Of a stretch of 64,000 bases of DNA, positions 26,278-35,194 are shown piece by piece. Below the pieces are notes generated by a model. That model ran no database searches, was not told where the DNA came from, and saw only the letters and a program-made list of their open reading frames with translations. This DNA comes from Dulcicalothrix desertica PCC 7102 (lineage in GTDB: Bacteria > Cyanobacteriota > Cyanobacteriia > Cyanobacteriales > Nostocaceae): assembly GCF_003991905.1 (NCBI RefSeq), contig NZ_RSCL01000018.1:124001-188000 (forward strand), given 5' to 3'. The position numbers and the translations under genes were made by a program. Numbering within the stretch: position 1 is the stretch's first letter; every line of letters starts with the position of its first letter.

Positions 26278-26664
26278 ATGTCGAAATCTTCGCTCTATCA
26301 AATCCAACTACCTGAAAATCCAAGCGCAGTTGTTTTTGTAAATGGCATGATTGCTCGCGATAGGTCTGGCTTTCTGTGGTTGTGGCGCCATCTTAACAGC
26401 ATTCGTCAATCAACTGTTAAAGCACCAGGTTGTATCCAAGTCAAAGCGGGAATTTGTGGCGCCAAAGAAATTATTATGGTGAGCTACTGGGAATCAGACC
26501 AGCATTTAATGGACTTTTTCCGGGGTGCTGCCCATCGTCAGATGATGCAATTTAACACCCGTCATCCCGACAGTCTTTGTCTTTATAATGAGATGTACTA
26601 TCCTGCCAAAAGTGGGAAATATAGTCATGAACCACAGGGAATGGCAATGGTCTATGGACTTTAA
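26278..26664 (+). CDS. DUF4188 monooxygenase-like protein
   Basis: 128 residues from the ATG at 26278 (aagagaaatcatc upstream; an in-frame codon at 26242 falls in the operator and is unlikely). The ferredoxin-like monooxygenase fold is suggested by VVFVNGMIARD, VKAGICGAKEIIMVSYW and ESDQHLMDFFRGAAH. This is the DUF4188 family, related to phenylacetaldoxime dehydratase/antibiotic monooxygenase-like proteins; the reaction is unknown. Regulation is suggested by the palindromes directly upstream. The stop is followed by an ATCCGTT repeat. Confidence 0.78.
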   Translation: MSKSSLYQIQLPENPSAVVFVNGMIARDRSGFLWLWRHLNSIRQSTVKAPGCIQVKAGICGAKEIIMVSYWESDQHLMDFFRGAAHRQMMQFNTRHPDSLCLYNEMYYPAKSGKYSHEPQGMAMVYGL

Positions 26665-26694
26665 ACGATGACGAATAGTTCATAACAAATAACT

Positions 26695-26723
26695 CATCCG
26701 TTACATCCGTTGTATCCGTTGCC
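26695..26723. repeat. ATCCGTTAC repeat
   Basis: catccgttacatccgttgta followed by tccgttgcc: three ATCCGTTRY units in a row, downstream of the DUF4188 gene. Same family as 2938-3007. Confidence 0.85.
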
Positions 26724-26852
26724 ATTTGTCAACTCTCAATCGAATTAAAAATAAAAGTTTACGAGCGATTATAAGTCTCTCGCAGTACTAATGTTTTCGT
26801 AAATCAAAAGCTTTACTCTAAAATATGGAGTTTTCTATAAACAATTGATGCT

Positions 26853-28577
26853 GTGAACGAAGACGAATTTATCGAGCAGATTCAAGATGTCCAAAGGCGT
26901 GTGGCAGAACTGAGACGTGATGCTAAAGATTTGCCTTTACCGCAAAAGAGTAGGTTGACTGAATCTTTGGAACGGTTGACTAATGCTTTGCGAGATTTAC
27001 AAGTTGCCGAGGAAGCTATACGTTTATTGCTTTCTGCTGTTCAGCAATCTAGAGATTCTATAGTTATTACTACCGCATTATTAGACCATCCGGGGCCAGA
27101 AATTGTTTATGTGAATCCGGCATTTACTGAGATGACAGGTTACGGTACAGAAGAAGTACTTGGTAAAACTCCACGCTTACTCCAAGGCGCCAATACAGAT
27201 AAAAAATTACTCAACGATTTGCGTTGGCATTTACGTGAGGGTCAACCTTTTCACGGTGAAGCAATTAATTATCACAAAGACGGTACAGAATTTTTTGTAG
27301 AGTGGAACATTACGCCAATTCGGAATGTGAATCAAACAATAACACATTATGTAGCCATACAGCGTAATATTACCGAGCGTAAGGTTTCAGAGCAAGAACG
27401 AGAAAAATCACTTAGTCAAGAGCAAAAAAATCGTAATGCAGCAGAAACAGCAAATAGGGCTAAAGATGAATTTTTAGCGACGCTTTCCCATGAACTTAGA
27501 ACTCCTTTGACTCCTATTCTTGGTTGGTCGAAGGTGCTGCAAATGAAACAACTTCCTGAAGCTAAAGTAAAAGAAGCTTTAGCACAAATTGAAGAAAATG
27601 CTAGACGACAAGCACAATTAGTTGATGATTTACTTGATGTATCGCGTATTACTCAGGGTAAATTAACATTGAGTTTAAGTTCGGTTCCACTTGTGGCGCC
27701 AATTAATGCAGCATTAGAAACGGTACGTCTCGCAGCGCAAGCAAAATCAATTCACATCGAAACAATTTTAGACACAAGCATTCCAGTAGTAATAGGAGAT
27801 ATCGGTAGACTTCAACAAATTATGTGGAATATCCTCTCTAATGCAATTAAATTTACCCCTGAAAACGGTAATATTATGGTTAAGTTAGAACGAGTTGACC
27901 ATCATGCACAAATTACTGTTAGCGATACAGGTAGAGGTATTAATCCAAAATTTATAAGATATATATTTGATAGATTTCGTCAAGAGGATAATTCCATAAC
28001 GCGAGAATTTGGCGGTTTAGGGTTAGGATTATCGTTATCGCGGCAATTAGTCGAAGCGCATGGTGGTAGAATTACAGCTAGTAGTCCCGGTGTTGGTCAG
28101 GGTGCAGTTTTTACAATCACACTGCCTTTGATGATTGAAGCAGTTCATAATAATTCATTAGATACAACGACGACAAATCAGGCACAAGAACAATTTAATT
28201 TAAAAAATACGCGCGTGTTAGTCGTCGAAGATGAACCAGCAGCTTTAGAGTTTATTTCTTTTATTATCGAAGAAGAAGGCGCCGTTGTCACTCCTGCCGC
28301 TTCAGCAAAAGCAGCACTCGCAGCATTGAAAAAATCTCAGTTTGATATATTAGTCTGTGATATTGGACTACAAGAAACAGATGGATATACATTAATACGT
28401 CGTATCCGGGCACTATCAGAAAAACAAAATCGTAATATTAAAGCGATTGCCCTGACTGCTTACGCAAGTGAAGCGAACAAAGAACAAGCAATAAATGCAG
28501 GTTTTCAGCTACATATAGCCAAACCTTTTGAACCAAGCGACTTAATTGCTGCAATTGCCCAATTATTCAAAATGTAA
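26853..28577 (+). CDS. PAS hybrid histidine kinase-response regulator
   Basis: 574 residues from a GTG at 26853 (ATGs nearby are out of frame or blocked). A coiled coil (1-60) is followed by a PAS domain (about 65-177, ending in ITHYVAIQRNITERK). HisKA has the phospho-acceptor His213 in ATLSHELRTPLTP, with the ATPase domain's N, G1 and G2 boxes (WNILSNAIKFTPENG, DTGRGI, GGLGLGLSLS). The C-terminal receiver has phospho-acceptor Asp503 in LVCDIGLQETDGY. Being kinase and receiver in one chain, it needs an external phosphotransfer partner, and none is adjacent. The PAS motif includes PRLLQGANTD, reminiscent of LOV/PAS proteins, but the LOV Cys is absent. Confidence 0.94.
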   Translation: MNEDEFIEQIQDVQRRVAELRRDAKDLPLPQKSRLTESLERLTNALRDLQVAEEAIRLLLSAVQQSRDSIVITTALLDHPGPEIVYVNPAFTEMTGYGTEEVLGKTPRLLQGANTDKKLLNDLRWHLREGQPFHGEAINYHKDGTEFFVEWNITPIRNVNQTITHYVAIQRNITERKVSEQEREKSLSQEQKNRNAAETANRAKDEFLATLSHELRTPLTPILGWSKVLQMKQLPEAKVKEALAQIEENARRQAQLVDDLLDVSRITQGKLTLSLSSVPLVAPINAALETVRLAAQAKSIHIETILDTSIPVVIGDIGRLQQIMWNILSNAIKFTPENGNIMVKLERVDHHAQITVSDTGRGINPKFIRYIFDRFRQEDNSITREFGGLGLGLSLSRQLVEAHGGRITASSPGVGQGAVFTITLPLMIEAVHNNSLDTTTTNQAQEQFNLKNTRVLVVEDEPAALEFISFIIEEEGAVVTPAASAKAALAALKKSQFDILVCDIGLQETDGYTLIRRIRALSEKQNRNIKAIALTAYASEANKEQAINAGFQLHIAKPFEPSDLIAAIAQLFKM

Positions 28578-28619
28578 GTTCGTCATTGACGACCATACCA
28601 TACATATATATATAAACAA

Positions 28620-28650
28620 TTAAGCCCAATCAAAGGTGACTGGGCTTAAT
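28620..28650. terminator. Strong terminator hairpin
   Basis: ttaagccca, loop atcaaaggtgac, tgggcttaa: a 9-base perfect stem. On the minus strand it is followed by ttgtttatatata, so it can end transcription from either side (kinase, or a minus-strand transcript from nupC). Confidence 0.78.
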
Positions 28651-28987
28651 GTCGATAAAATGATTCAAACTAGTTTACTTTGAGATTACTTGAACAGTTA
28701 ACAAATAAGGGTTTACATCGCGAACAAACTCAGCACTTTACTGTTTTTCCGCTTTGGGATTTGGCTTGCTGTCTAACGCTGATAGCATTACCACATTTAA
28801 ATTATGCTGAACATTTGTTTTAGGCTATCGACCGGAGACACCTTGTCTTGAAGCCCTTTGATTTGGTTTGTCCTTGTTTGGTGTCTTGATAATTAATTTA
28901 GCACCAATAAAACAAGTGGCGCCAGTTTTTAACGTTTATTTACAACTGTTAAAGTTTCGCAACAGATGATGTTGGCAAAGGATGATG
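28651..28987. other. Gene-free stretch, possible minus-strand RNA
   Basis: About 340 bases without a convincing ORF, between the terminator and a repeat. On the minus strand it would be the tail of the nupC transcript and ends in the strong terminator at 28620-28650. A short stretch gcaagccaaatcccaaagcgg is G/C-rich relative to its surroundings. No known RNA family recognised. Confidence 0.3.
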
Positions 28988-29041
28988 AACGGATGTAGCG
29001 GATGATTTATTGTATCCGTTACATCCGTTGTATCCGTTGCC
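28988..29041. repeat. ATCCGTTAC inverted repeat
   Basis: aacggatgtagcggat on one side and atccgttacatccgttgtatccgtt on the other form a hairpin immediately after the nupC stop. Same family as 2938-3007. Confidence 0.85.
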
Positions 29042-30250
29042 CTATATCAACATTCCAGCAATTGCGGCAGTAATAAAACTAGCCAACAACCCGCCGATCA
29101 TAGATTTAACACCCATACGCGCTAAATCATGCTGACGGTGCGGCGCCATTCCGGTAATGCCACCAATTGTGATACCAATCGAACCGATATTCGCAAAGTT
29201 ACATAAAGCATAAGTGGCGATAATAATGCCACGTTCGGATATTTGCTTGTTTTCAATAACTGTTTTTAAGTCTAAAAAAGCGATAAACTCGTTTAAAATC
29301 GTCTTTTTGCCTAATAACGCTCCAACTTGCATACAATCAGATAACGGTACTCCCATTAAAAACGCGATAGGCGCCATTACAAACGATAAAATCCATTCGA
29401 GTGATAGCTGTGGTAAAAAAACGCGCGCTCCTATCCATCCGAGTAAGGCATTAACAACGGCGAGTAAACCTAAAAAGGCGATAATCATTACACCAACATT
29501 TACAGCTAGCTTGACTCCATCTATTGCACCAGTCGTTGCCGCATCTATTGCATTAACATAATTAGTTTTTACATCCATCTTTACATTACCTGCGGTTTCG
29601 GCAATTTCCGTTTCTGGATACAGCAGCTTTGCTACTACTAGAGCAGTTGGTGCTGTCATAAAAAATGCTGCGATGAGATGTTCTGCTGGTACACCAAACG
29701 ATAAATAGGCGCCTAAAACACCCCCAGCAACCGTTGCAAACCCTCCTGTCATTACCGCAAATAATTCCGATTGTGTCATTTTTGCGACAAATGGCTTAAC
29801 TATAAGCGGTGATTCAGTTGGTCCTAGAAAGATATTGCCAGCAGTAGACAAAGACTCGGCGCCGGAGGTCTGCATCGTTTTCATCATCACCCACGCTAAA
29901 CCACTAACTACCCGTTGTAAAATACCGTAGTGATATAAAATACTAATGAATGCTGAAAAGAAGATGATAGTGGGAAGTATCTGAAACGCAAATAAATGGT
30001 CTTTATAACTGTCACCGAATACAAATTTGGCGCCGACATCAGAATATGACAGAAAATTTGAGACAATATCACCAAGAGACTTAAAAACCCGTAAACCCCA
30101 AGGAGTCTTGAGTATTAACAGTGCAAACCCAAACTCCAACCCCAAACCCCAAGCAATAGTACGCCATCGTATCGCCTTACGATTGACCGACAAAGCATAA
30201 GATATACCAATAAATACGATGATACCAAATAACGAAATCGCGCGCTCCAT
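29042..30250 (-). CDS. nupC: Concentrative nucleoside transporter (CNT family)
   Basis: 402 residues with about ten hydrophobic segments, the CNT family's size and layout. Landmarks are GPTESPLIVKPFVAKMTQSE and the C-terminal ...YALCNFANIGSIGITIGGIT with the Asn/Ser motif used for nucleoside binding. CNTs import nucleosides with H+ or Na+. Symbol by family; substrate not tested. It is monocistronic on the minus strand, with the C-terminal end at 29042 adjoining a hairpin repeat. Confidence 0.92.
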   Translation of the reverse strand: MERAISLFGIIVFIGISYALSVNRKAIRWRTIAWGLGLEFGFALLILKTPWGLRVFKSLGDIVSNFLSYSDVGAKFVFGDSYKDHLFAFQILPTIIFFSAFISILYHYGILQRVVSGLAWVMMKTMQTSGAESLSTAGNIFLGPTESPLIVKPFVAKMTQSELFAVMTGGFATVAGGVLGAYLSFGVPAEHLIAAFFMTAPTALVVAKLLYPETEIAETAGNVKMDVKTNYVNAIDAATTGAIDGVKLAVNVGVMIIAFLGLLAVVNALLGWIGARVFLPQLSLEWILSFVMAPIAFLMGVPLSDCMQVGALLGKKTILNEFIAFLDLKTVIENKQISERGIIIATYALCNFANIGSIGITIGGITGMAPHRQHDLARMGVKSMIGGLLASFITAAIAGMLI

Positions 30251-30422
30251 AATGACCCTGTATATGTAACCCCTAAGACTCTAAGCTATAAAGGATACAT
30301 CAATTGCGCTCAATGTTACGAAATTAGCGGGAAACCCGTCTGCAGGGCTGGACGCACTACACTGCGTTTCGTTCAGCATGACAAAAGTCTATATTTTCAC
30401 CTAAAAATAATGAACTATCACT

Positions 30423-31019
30423 TCTCTTAAATGCCTCCGCGAGGTACATAATCAAAGTCGTATACGTGCAGATGGCAGTAGTACCTACGAGTAAATTTGG
30501 CATAATTTATTAGCAATCCGCAACAGTTGCTTGCCAGTTTCTATTGTGTTACGCATACACTTTAGTCCAGAGACTCTGCAACTACTCGACCCACTGATTA
30601 AGGATATTAAAAAAGAATTTACTCACGACCCTAGATTTTCTATCTTCTTCAAGGCAATTGAACGGTTAGGTAGTCCTAACGATGCATCGATAAAAATATT
30701 TTCTGAAACAGAGAAAGAGGAAGCTCTTAAATTACTCCAAAGCAAGTTATTTGGCGAGAATGGCTCATCACAAAATTATTCTTTTCCAGATAATCCTATC
30801 TGTTATGCATCCCGCCCCAACTCTTTAATAATTCGTGCCAACGGCAATGTGGGAAAGTGTACGGTCGCGCTCTACGACGAACGTAATCACATCGCCTCTT
30901 TACAACCTGATGGGACTCTCAAGTTAGTACCAGGTCGTCTTGCTCCCTGGTTGCGTGGGATTGAAAACCTGGATTTAGCTTCATTAGCTTGTCCCCTTGT
31001 TAATTTACCATCAAGTTGA
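30423..31019 (+). pseudogene. Radical SAM/SPASM protein remnant with stop
   Basis: The in-frame stretch from about 30438 reads REVHNQSRIRADGSSTYE, then TAA at 30492, then IWHNLLAIRNSCLPVSIVLR and onward to 31019. A continuous protein would have a Gln (CAA) or similar at the stop, so it looks like a nonsense change. The C-terminal half has the SPASM signature: ICYASRPNSLIIRANGNVGK with CTVAL, then CPLVNLP at the end. The N-terminal radical SAM core with CxxxCxxC is gone, so the cluster cannot form. The open frame from the TTG at 30531 is what remains. Probably the maturase of a lost peptide-modification locus. Confidence 0.7.
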
Positions 31020-31189
31020 CAAGAGCGTCTTTATCGCTACAGATTCCGCAAATCATTGTGATGAGGAAACCAGTCTCAATAAATTGCAAGAATAGCTGTT
31101 TTTATCATAGCTATTAATAAAGCAGAAGATTACTTAAAAAATCATCTTTTGCTTTAATATATTAATGTTAACTTGTTTAATTCGGCGCC

Positions 31190-31261
31190 GCAATATCAAA
31201 TTTTTTTTGTATTAAGTAAATTATTCATTACACACTACTATACTGCATGTAGAAGTGATAC
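31190..31261. repeat. Duplicated segment A, copy 1
   Basis: gcaatatcaaatttt ... tatactgcatgt ... gtgatac. About 72 bases, matching 42026-42097 with roughly 11 differences, same orientation. Contains tatact, so could be an old promoter region. Confidence 0.75.
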
Positions 31262-31360
31262 TGCAAAAGATAGAAAATTTCTCGAAATTGACCCCCCGTG
31301 AATTCGGGAGGAAAATAGTGCTTTTAGCTCACCAAATCATCGGGGGGTTGGGGGATTATA

Positions 31361-31464
31361 CTGTTCGGTTAAGAAAATTAGACAAAGAAGAAAACCCTGT
31401 AGAGACCGTATGAATTCGGTCTCTACATGCCCGGAATTATCGCAAAAAATTCTTAACCGAGCAG
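31361..31464. mobile_element. Mariner/IS630-type MITE, 104 bp
   Basis: Ends ctgttcggttaagaa and ttcttaaccgagcag are inverted repeats with one mismatch. Each end abuts TA (31359-31360, 31465-31466), the target duplication expected of IS630/Tc1-mariner elements. Inside lies a gtagagaccgta...ggtctctac palindrome (31399-31426). No coding capacity. Confidence 0.78.
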
Positions 31465-31530
31465 TATTGAATTACGAGTACCCCAACAAAGTTTTTTCAA
31501 TGGCTATAGAGCCTGTGTACTACTTTAATT

Positions 31531-32475
31531 TTATATTGAATCAGCAAATTCAACTTCAAATAGCTTCTTTTTTTGGAAGGATTGGGTAATTGTTGCTCCT
31601 GATCCTAACGCTCCAATCTTTTGTAGTAAACCTTCTGCTAGTTTAAATTGACCTGAGATTGAGTAAGAATCGTCTGTCGTCAATTCAATCGTTGTTGATA
31701 AAGCACCAGCTAGTCTTGTATGAACTAAACGCTCCCAGCTAGGTTCATAAGAAAGCCAGCTATATTTTTCTTTATCAATAGTCATGTTTGGAGTCCAAGG
31801 CTTTCCACGAAGCTTAATAAGCTGTGAATTATTTTGTGATTGATTTTTTTGATGTTCACCATTTCCTTCTATACCGCCTGCTCCAGTTATCTTAACTTCG
31901 GCATTTGCACCGTACTTATTACTCTGATTACTTACGTCTTGAAAAGTTATTTTTGTAGCACCTAAGTCTGCTAAGAGATTAATCAATTCTGCTTCTCGTT
32001 CATCATAAAGCAAATCGTCAAATGCTTCTATAGGAATATATTTGTTTATCTTCGTCTTCAAAGGATGTACTCGATAAAGATGTTCTGGCAAGGGATGTCC
32101 TGGTGGAAATTCAAGGTCATCAGGAATAGATGATAAAGAAATCGATTCCACTAAAGATTTCCATTTTTCAAGATTAAATTGTTTAAGAGTTTTAATAGCT
32201 TTGTCTAAAGATTGACCATCATTATTCAAGGTTTTTGGAGTTACCGACTCGGACTCAGACAACTGGCTTTGTTTCCATGTACTAATGACGCTCGTGGAAG
32301 CAATTTGAGCGAGTGTTCCAGTACCGTCAACCATTGCTGCAAAGCCGACAAAGAGTTTCTGCCAATTCTCCACTGGTTTTAAGTTATCAATTTCTTTGAT
32401 TATTGAAGAAAGTTTTTCAAAAAAAACGGGATGATTATCTGTTGCTATATAGATTATTTGCTTATAAGAATTCAT
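31531..32475 (-). CDS. Unrecognised 314-residue protein
   Basis: No family recognised. Start ATG at 32475 (MNSYKQIIYIATDNHP). There is no signal peptide; a weakly hydrophobic stretch lies near residue 43 (LFVGFAAMVDGTGTLAQIAS). The centre has HPLPEHLYRVHPLKTKINKY, then EREAELINLLADLGATKI. The C-terminal third has short beta-like T/S-rich segments (ALSTTIELTTDDSYSISGQF, GATITQSFQKKKLFEVEF) that might form a beta-sheet domain. Its upstream leader is a copy of the leader of the LysM gene at 41407, so shared regulation with that island is likely. Function unknown. Confidence 0.6.
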   Translation of the reverse strand: MNSYKQIIYIATDNHPVFFEKLSSIIKEIDNLKPVENWQKLFVGFAAMVDGTGTLAQIASTSVISTWKQSQLSESESVTPKTLNNDGQSLDKAIKTLKQFNLEKWKSLVESISLSSIPDDLEFPPGHPLPEHLYRVHPLKTKINKYIPIEAFDDLLYDEREAELINLLADLGATKITFQDVSNQSNKYGANAEVKITGAGGIEGNGEHQKNQSQNNSQLIKLRGKPWTPNMTIDKEKYSWLSYEPSWERLVHTRLAGALSTTIELTTDDSYSISGQFKLAEGLLQKIGALGSGATITQSFQKKKLFEVEFADSI

Positions 32476-32585
32476 GAACTACTCCAAAATATTCACTGTT
32501 AGGCGCCGCATTAATTGTTCTGACGGGGACGGGAAAGCGCAAACCATCAGCTTTTATCGACTTCCCCACCACCCCATATTTGCGC

Positions 32586-32685
32586 CATGATTAATCTTCT
32601 TTTTGATTGGGCTAAATCGGACAAAGTATCTGATATGTAGCGCTGTTCTCATCAGATTTGGTTGCAGTTAAGCTAAGAGCTTAAC
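32586..32685 (-). repeat. Duplicated leader B, copy 1
   Basis: About 100 bases closely matching 41571-41673 (shared blocks: gattgggctaa, ggacaaagtatct, gttctcatcagatttggttg, cagttaagct, gcttaac). On the minus strand it ends in a conserved purine-rich site and ATG. Here that ATG opens only a 13-codon frame (MAQIWGGGEVDKS) before the 314-residue gene; at 41574 the same site starts a LysM gene. It begins at the GH13 stop. Confidence 0.85.
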
Positions 32686-35137
32686 ACGCGCTAGCTAAAT
32701 CTAAGTTTTTTTGCAAGACTATAAACCCATTGGCAGGAATTACCACACGGATAATATTGTTAACAACAGGAATGACTGTTTCTAAGTTACTGACATTATT
32801 GCCACCATAACTCGTATCATCACTGTTAAATATTTCTTGCCAAAATCCTCCATTTAATTTTGAGTTCTCTATTTCGTACCCAAACGCAAAAGGTTGGTTG
32901 TTTAGACTTGCGATAACTAGCAATTTATCCTGATCGTCCCAACGTTGAAAGGCAATTACTCGGTTAGTATTGTGGATATGGATGATGTCTATGTTACGGG
33001 ATTTGAGCGCAAGATTCCCTAACCGTAAGCGAATGATGTCTTGGTAAAACTTGAATAAATACTGACCTGTATTTTGACGCTGATTCTCTAAGTCTTCTCT
33101 GTTATCGAGAAAATCTTCGTATCTATAAGGCTTTTGGGCACCAACTTCTTCACCCATAAAAAACATTGGTGTACCAGCACTCAAGATTGTCATACCGCAA
33201 GCAAAACGAGTGCGTGCTTCAGCATAACGTCGAGTTTCTCCAATTAGCAGTGCTGAATTAACGGCTGCAACGATAGTTCGTTTAGATTTTTTATCAGCAG
33301 AATTTCCTGCTTCGTCGTGGGATTCATTATATACCACTTTTTTATCAGCAGAAGCTGATAAAACTCTTGCAAAATAATCCATTGCTAAAGGTATATTTGT
33401 ATCAAGTCCAGCAGTTAAAATTAATTTAGCGTAGTTTGTCCCATCTTTCGCATCCCCTATTAGATTGTGGTAGAAATCAGCATACCAAGCTGCATCAAAT
33501 CCCAATCCTCCTTGCTCATGAGATTGAGTGACTTTATCCCAGTCAGAATGGTCTTCGGCAATGAGGATAACATCATTGTTGATGAGTTTAAGAGTTTTAG
33601 TTAGTTCTCTTAAAAACTTGGCACCAAAAATATTCACGTTAGCTAACTGCTTATCATCAGCTTCAAGCTTATTATATTTATGCATCGAGGTTGTTTGGTC
33701 TACTCGAAACCCATCAACATGAAACTCCTCTACAAGCGCAGCAGCACTGCTAATGAACAATTTTCGTACCATTTCTTCATGGAAACGTGGTGCAGCACCT
33801 GTAGACTCATTTTTAACATAACCTTTTGTGGGGTCAACATAGTCGGATGCTTTGCCCTCGTACCAATAATAAATATTATCTTCGTGACTATTAGAATCAT
33901 AGAACCACTGCGAGCGTTCGGCATCAGGGGTATAATGGTTGTAAACAACATCTAAAATTACGGCTATACCGCGACGGTGACATTCTCTAACGAAGTGCTT
34001 AAATTGGTCGCGACCTCCTGCACTAGACTCTAATGCAAAATAATGAGATGTTTCGTAACCCCAATTTACAGAATCGTCAAATTCTGACATTGGTAACAAT
34101 TCAATTGCATTGACTCCTAAATCAACTAGATAGTCAAGCAGGTTGATGGCATCTTCAAAATTACCCGGTCTATTTTTCCCAAACCCAAGCGCACCGACAT
34201 GAAGTTCGTAGATAATCAAATCTTCGACTCGACGCGCGATAAGTTTACCATCTCGAAATTCATCTTGCCAAAACTCTTGTTGGGGTAAAAATTCAATTTC
34301 TGGAAATACTTTTTTTTGAAAGTTTTTAGCTATTTTTTCTGGGTCAATAACTACAGAACAGCTTTTAGCTCCATCTACATCAAGGTAACTGCTGGGTATT
34401 TTTCCTTTTTCCTTGGCGTCCTTATCACCACCTTTACCTATCTGACAGCGAGAGTATAAATCTGTACGGTAGTAGGCACATTTTTCATCTTGCTTAACAA
34501 TTTTAAACATGTATGGTTTTTGGTCAAATTTAGAAAAATCTGCAAGTTCGGGAGATATACTTGTATCTGTTTTCCAAATACCATTTTCTTGACAACACAA
34601 CGGGATAGGCGCCTGTGTCGTATCAATTCCTGAACCATCATCCGCAATATAACCAGTAGTGCGCGTTCCAAATACAACTTCAACTCTTTTGGCATTAGGC
34701 GCCCAAACAGAAAATTGAATACCAGGTTCAGCTATACCTTGAAGATAATATTTTTGCGCTCCTAGGCGCCGACAATGAGTAAGGTAATATTCTTCTTGTT
34801 GGGGTTTGGTGCTTTTTGGTTGTAATTTAAACGAACGATGACATTCTTGCGTGTGTATATCATTAACTTCGGTAGGGATACCCCAAATATCTTGACATGA
34901 AGGACTATCTAATTTCACACCCCAGTGAAATTGCCAGCCAATTTGATTTTCATCTAATTCTACTGTTGCGGTGTAACAAGGACAACCATCTGCACCTGTT
35001 TCTAGTTGCATTTGTTTTAATGTCCATTGGTCAGAGTATTGACCACTTTCATTCCAACTACCTGTAAGACGAACGTTGGTAAAAACTTCTCTTTTAACAC
35101 CAGTAAAGTAAATAAAATTAACTAGGATTTTCGACAT
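32681..35137 (-). CDS. GH13 alpha-glucan enzyme with two N-domains
   Basis: 818 residues. Residues 1-100 look like a starch-binding beta domain (VRLTGSWNESGQYSDQWTLK), 135-275 like a CBM48 module (GIQFSVWAPNAKRVEVVFG), then a GH13 barrel from about 305. The catalytic set is complete: DVVYNH at 396-401, nucleophile Asp480 in DGFRVDQT, acid/base Glu528 in LIAEDHS, and Asp608 in NESHDEAGN. The closest classes are glycogen branching enzyme and maltooligosyltrehalose trehalohydrolase; I cannot decide between them. A C-terminal beta domain follows. It is the last gene of the AGE - PfpI-ankyrin - GH13 operon, 57 bases after the previous gene. Confidence 0.85.
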   Translation of the reverse strand: MSKILVNFIYFTGVKREVFTNVRLTGSWNESGQYSDQWTLKQMQLETGADGCPCYTATVELDENQIGWQFHWGVKLDSPSCQDIWGIPTEVNDIHTQECHRSFKLQPKSTKPQQEEYYLTHCRRLGAQKYYLQGIAEPGIQFSVWAPNAKRVEVVFGTRTTGYIADDGSGIDTTQAPIPLCCQENGIWKTDTSISPELADFSKFDQKPYMFKIVKQDEKCAYYRTDLYSRCQIGKGGDKDAKEKGKIPSSYLDVDGAKSCSVVIDPEKIAKNFQKKVFPEIEFLPQQEFWQDEFRDGKLIARRVEDLIIYELHVGALGFGKNRPGNFEDAINLLDYLVDLGVNAIELLPMSEFDDSVNWGYETSHYFALESSAGGRDQFKHFVRECHRRGIAVILDVVYNHYTPDAERSQWFYDSNSHEDNIYYWYEGKASDYVDPTKGYVKNESTGAAPRFHEEMVRKLFISSAAALVEEFHVDGFRVDQTTSMHKYNKLEADDKQLANVNIFGAKFLRELTKTLKLINNDVILIAEDHSDWDKVTQSHEQGGLGFDAAWYADFYHNLIGDAKDGTNYAKLILTAGLDTNIPLAMDYFARVLSASADKKVVYNESHDEAGNSADKKSKRTIVAAVNSALLIGETRRYAEARTRFACGMTILSAGTPMFFMGEEVGAQKPYRYEDFLDNREDLENQRQNTGQYLFKFYQDIIRLRLGNLALKSRNIDIIHIHNTNRVIAFQRWDDQDKLLVIASLNNQPFAFGYEIENSKLNGGFWQEIFNSDDTSYGGNNVSNLETVIPVVNNIIRVVIPANGFIVLQKNLDLASAC

Positions 35138-35194
35138 AACTTTGGGTGATAAAAAATAAGGGATTCAGAAGAGCTTTTAGTCTATTTGCTTGCA

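Noticed and set aside
26697-26724. CRISPR-like tandem repeats near ATCCGTT loci
   Set aside because: Units are 9 bases with no spacers; they are STRR-type repeats, not CRISPR.
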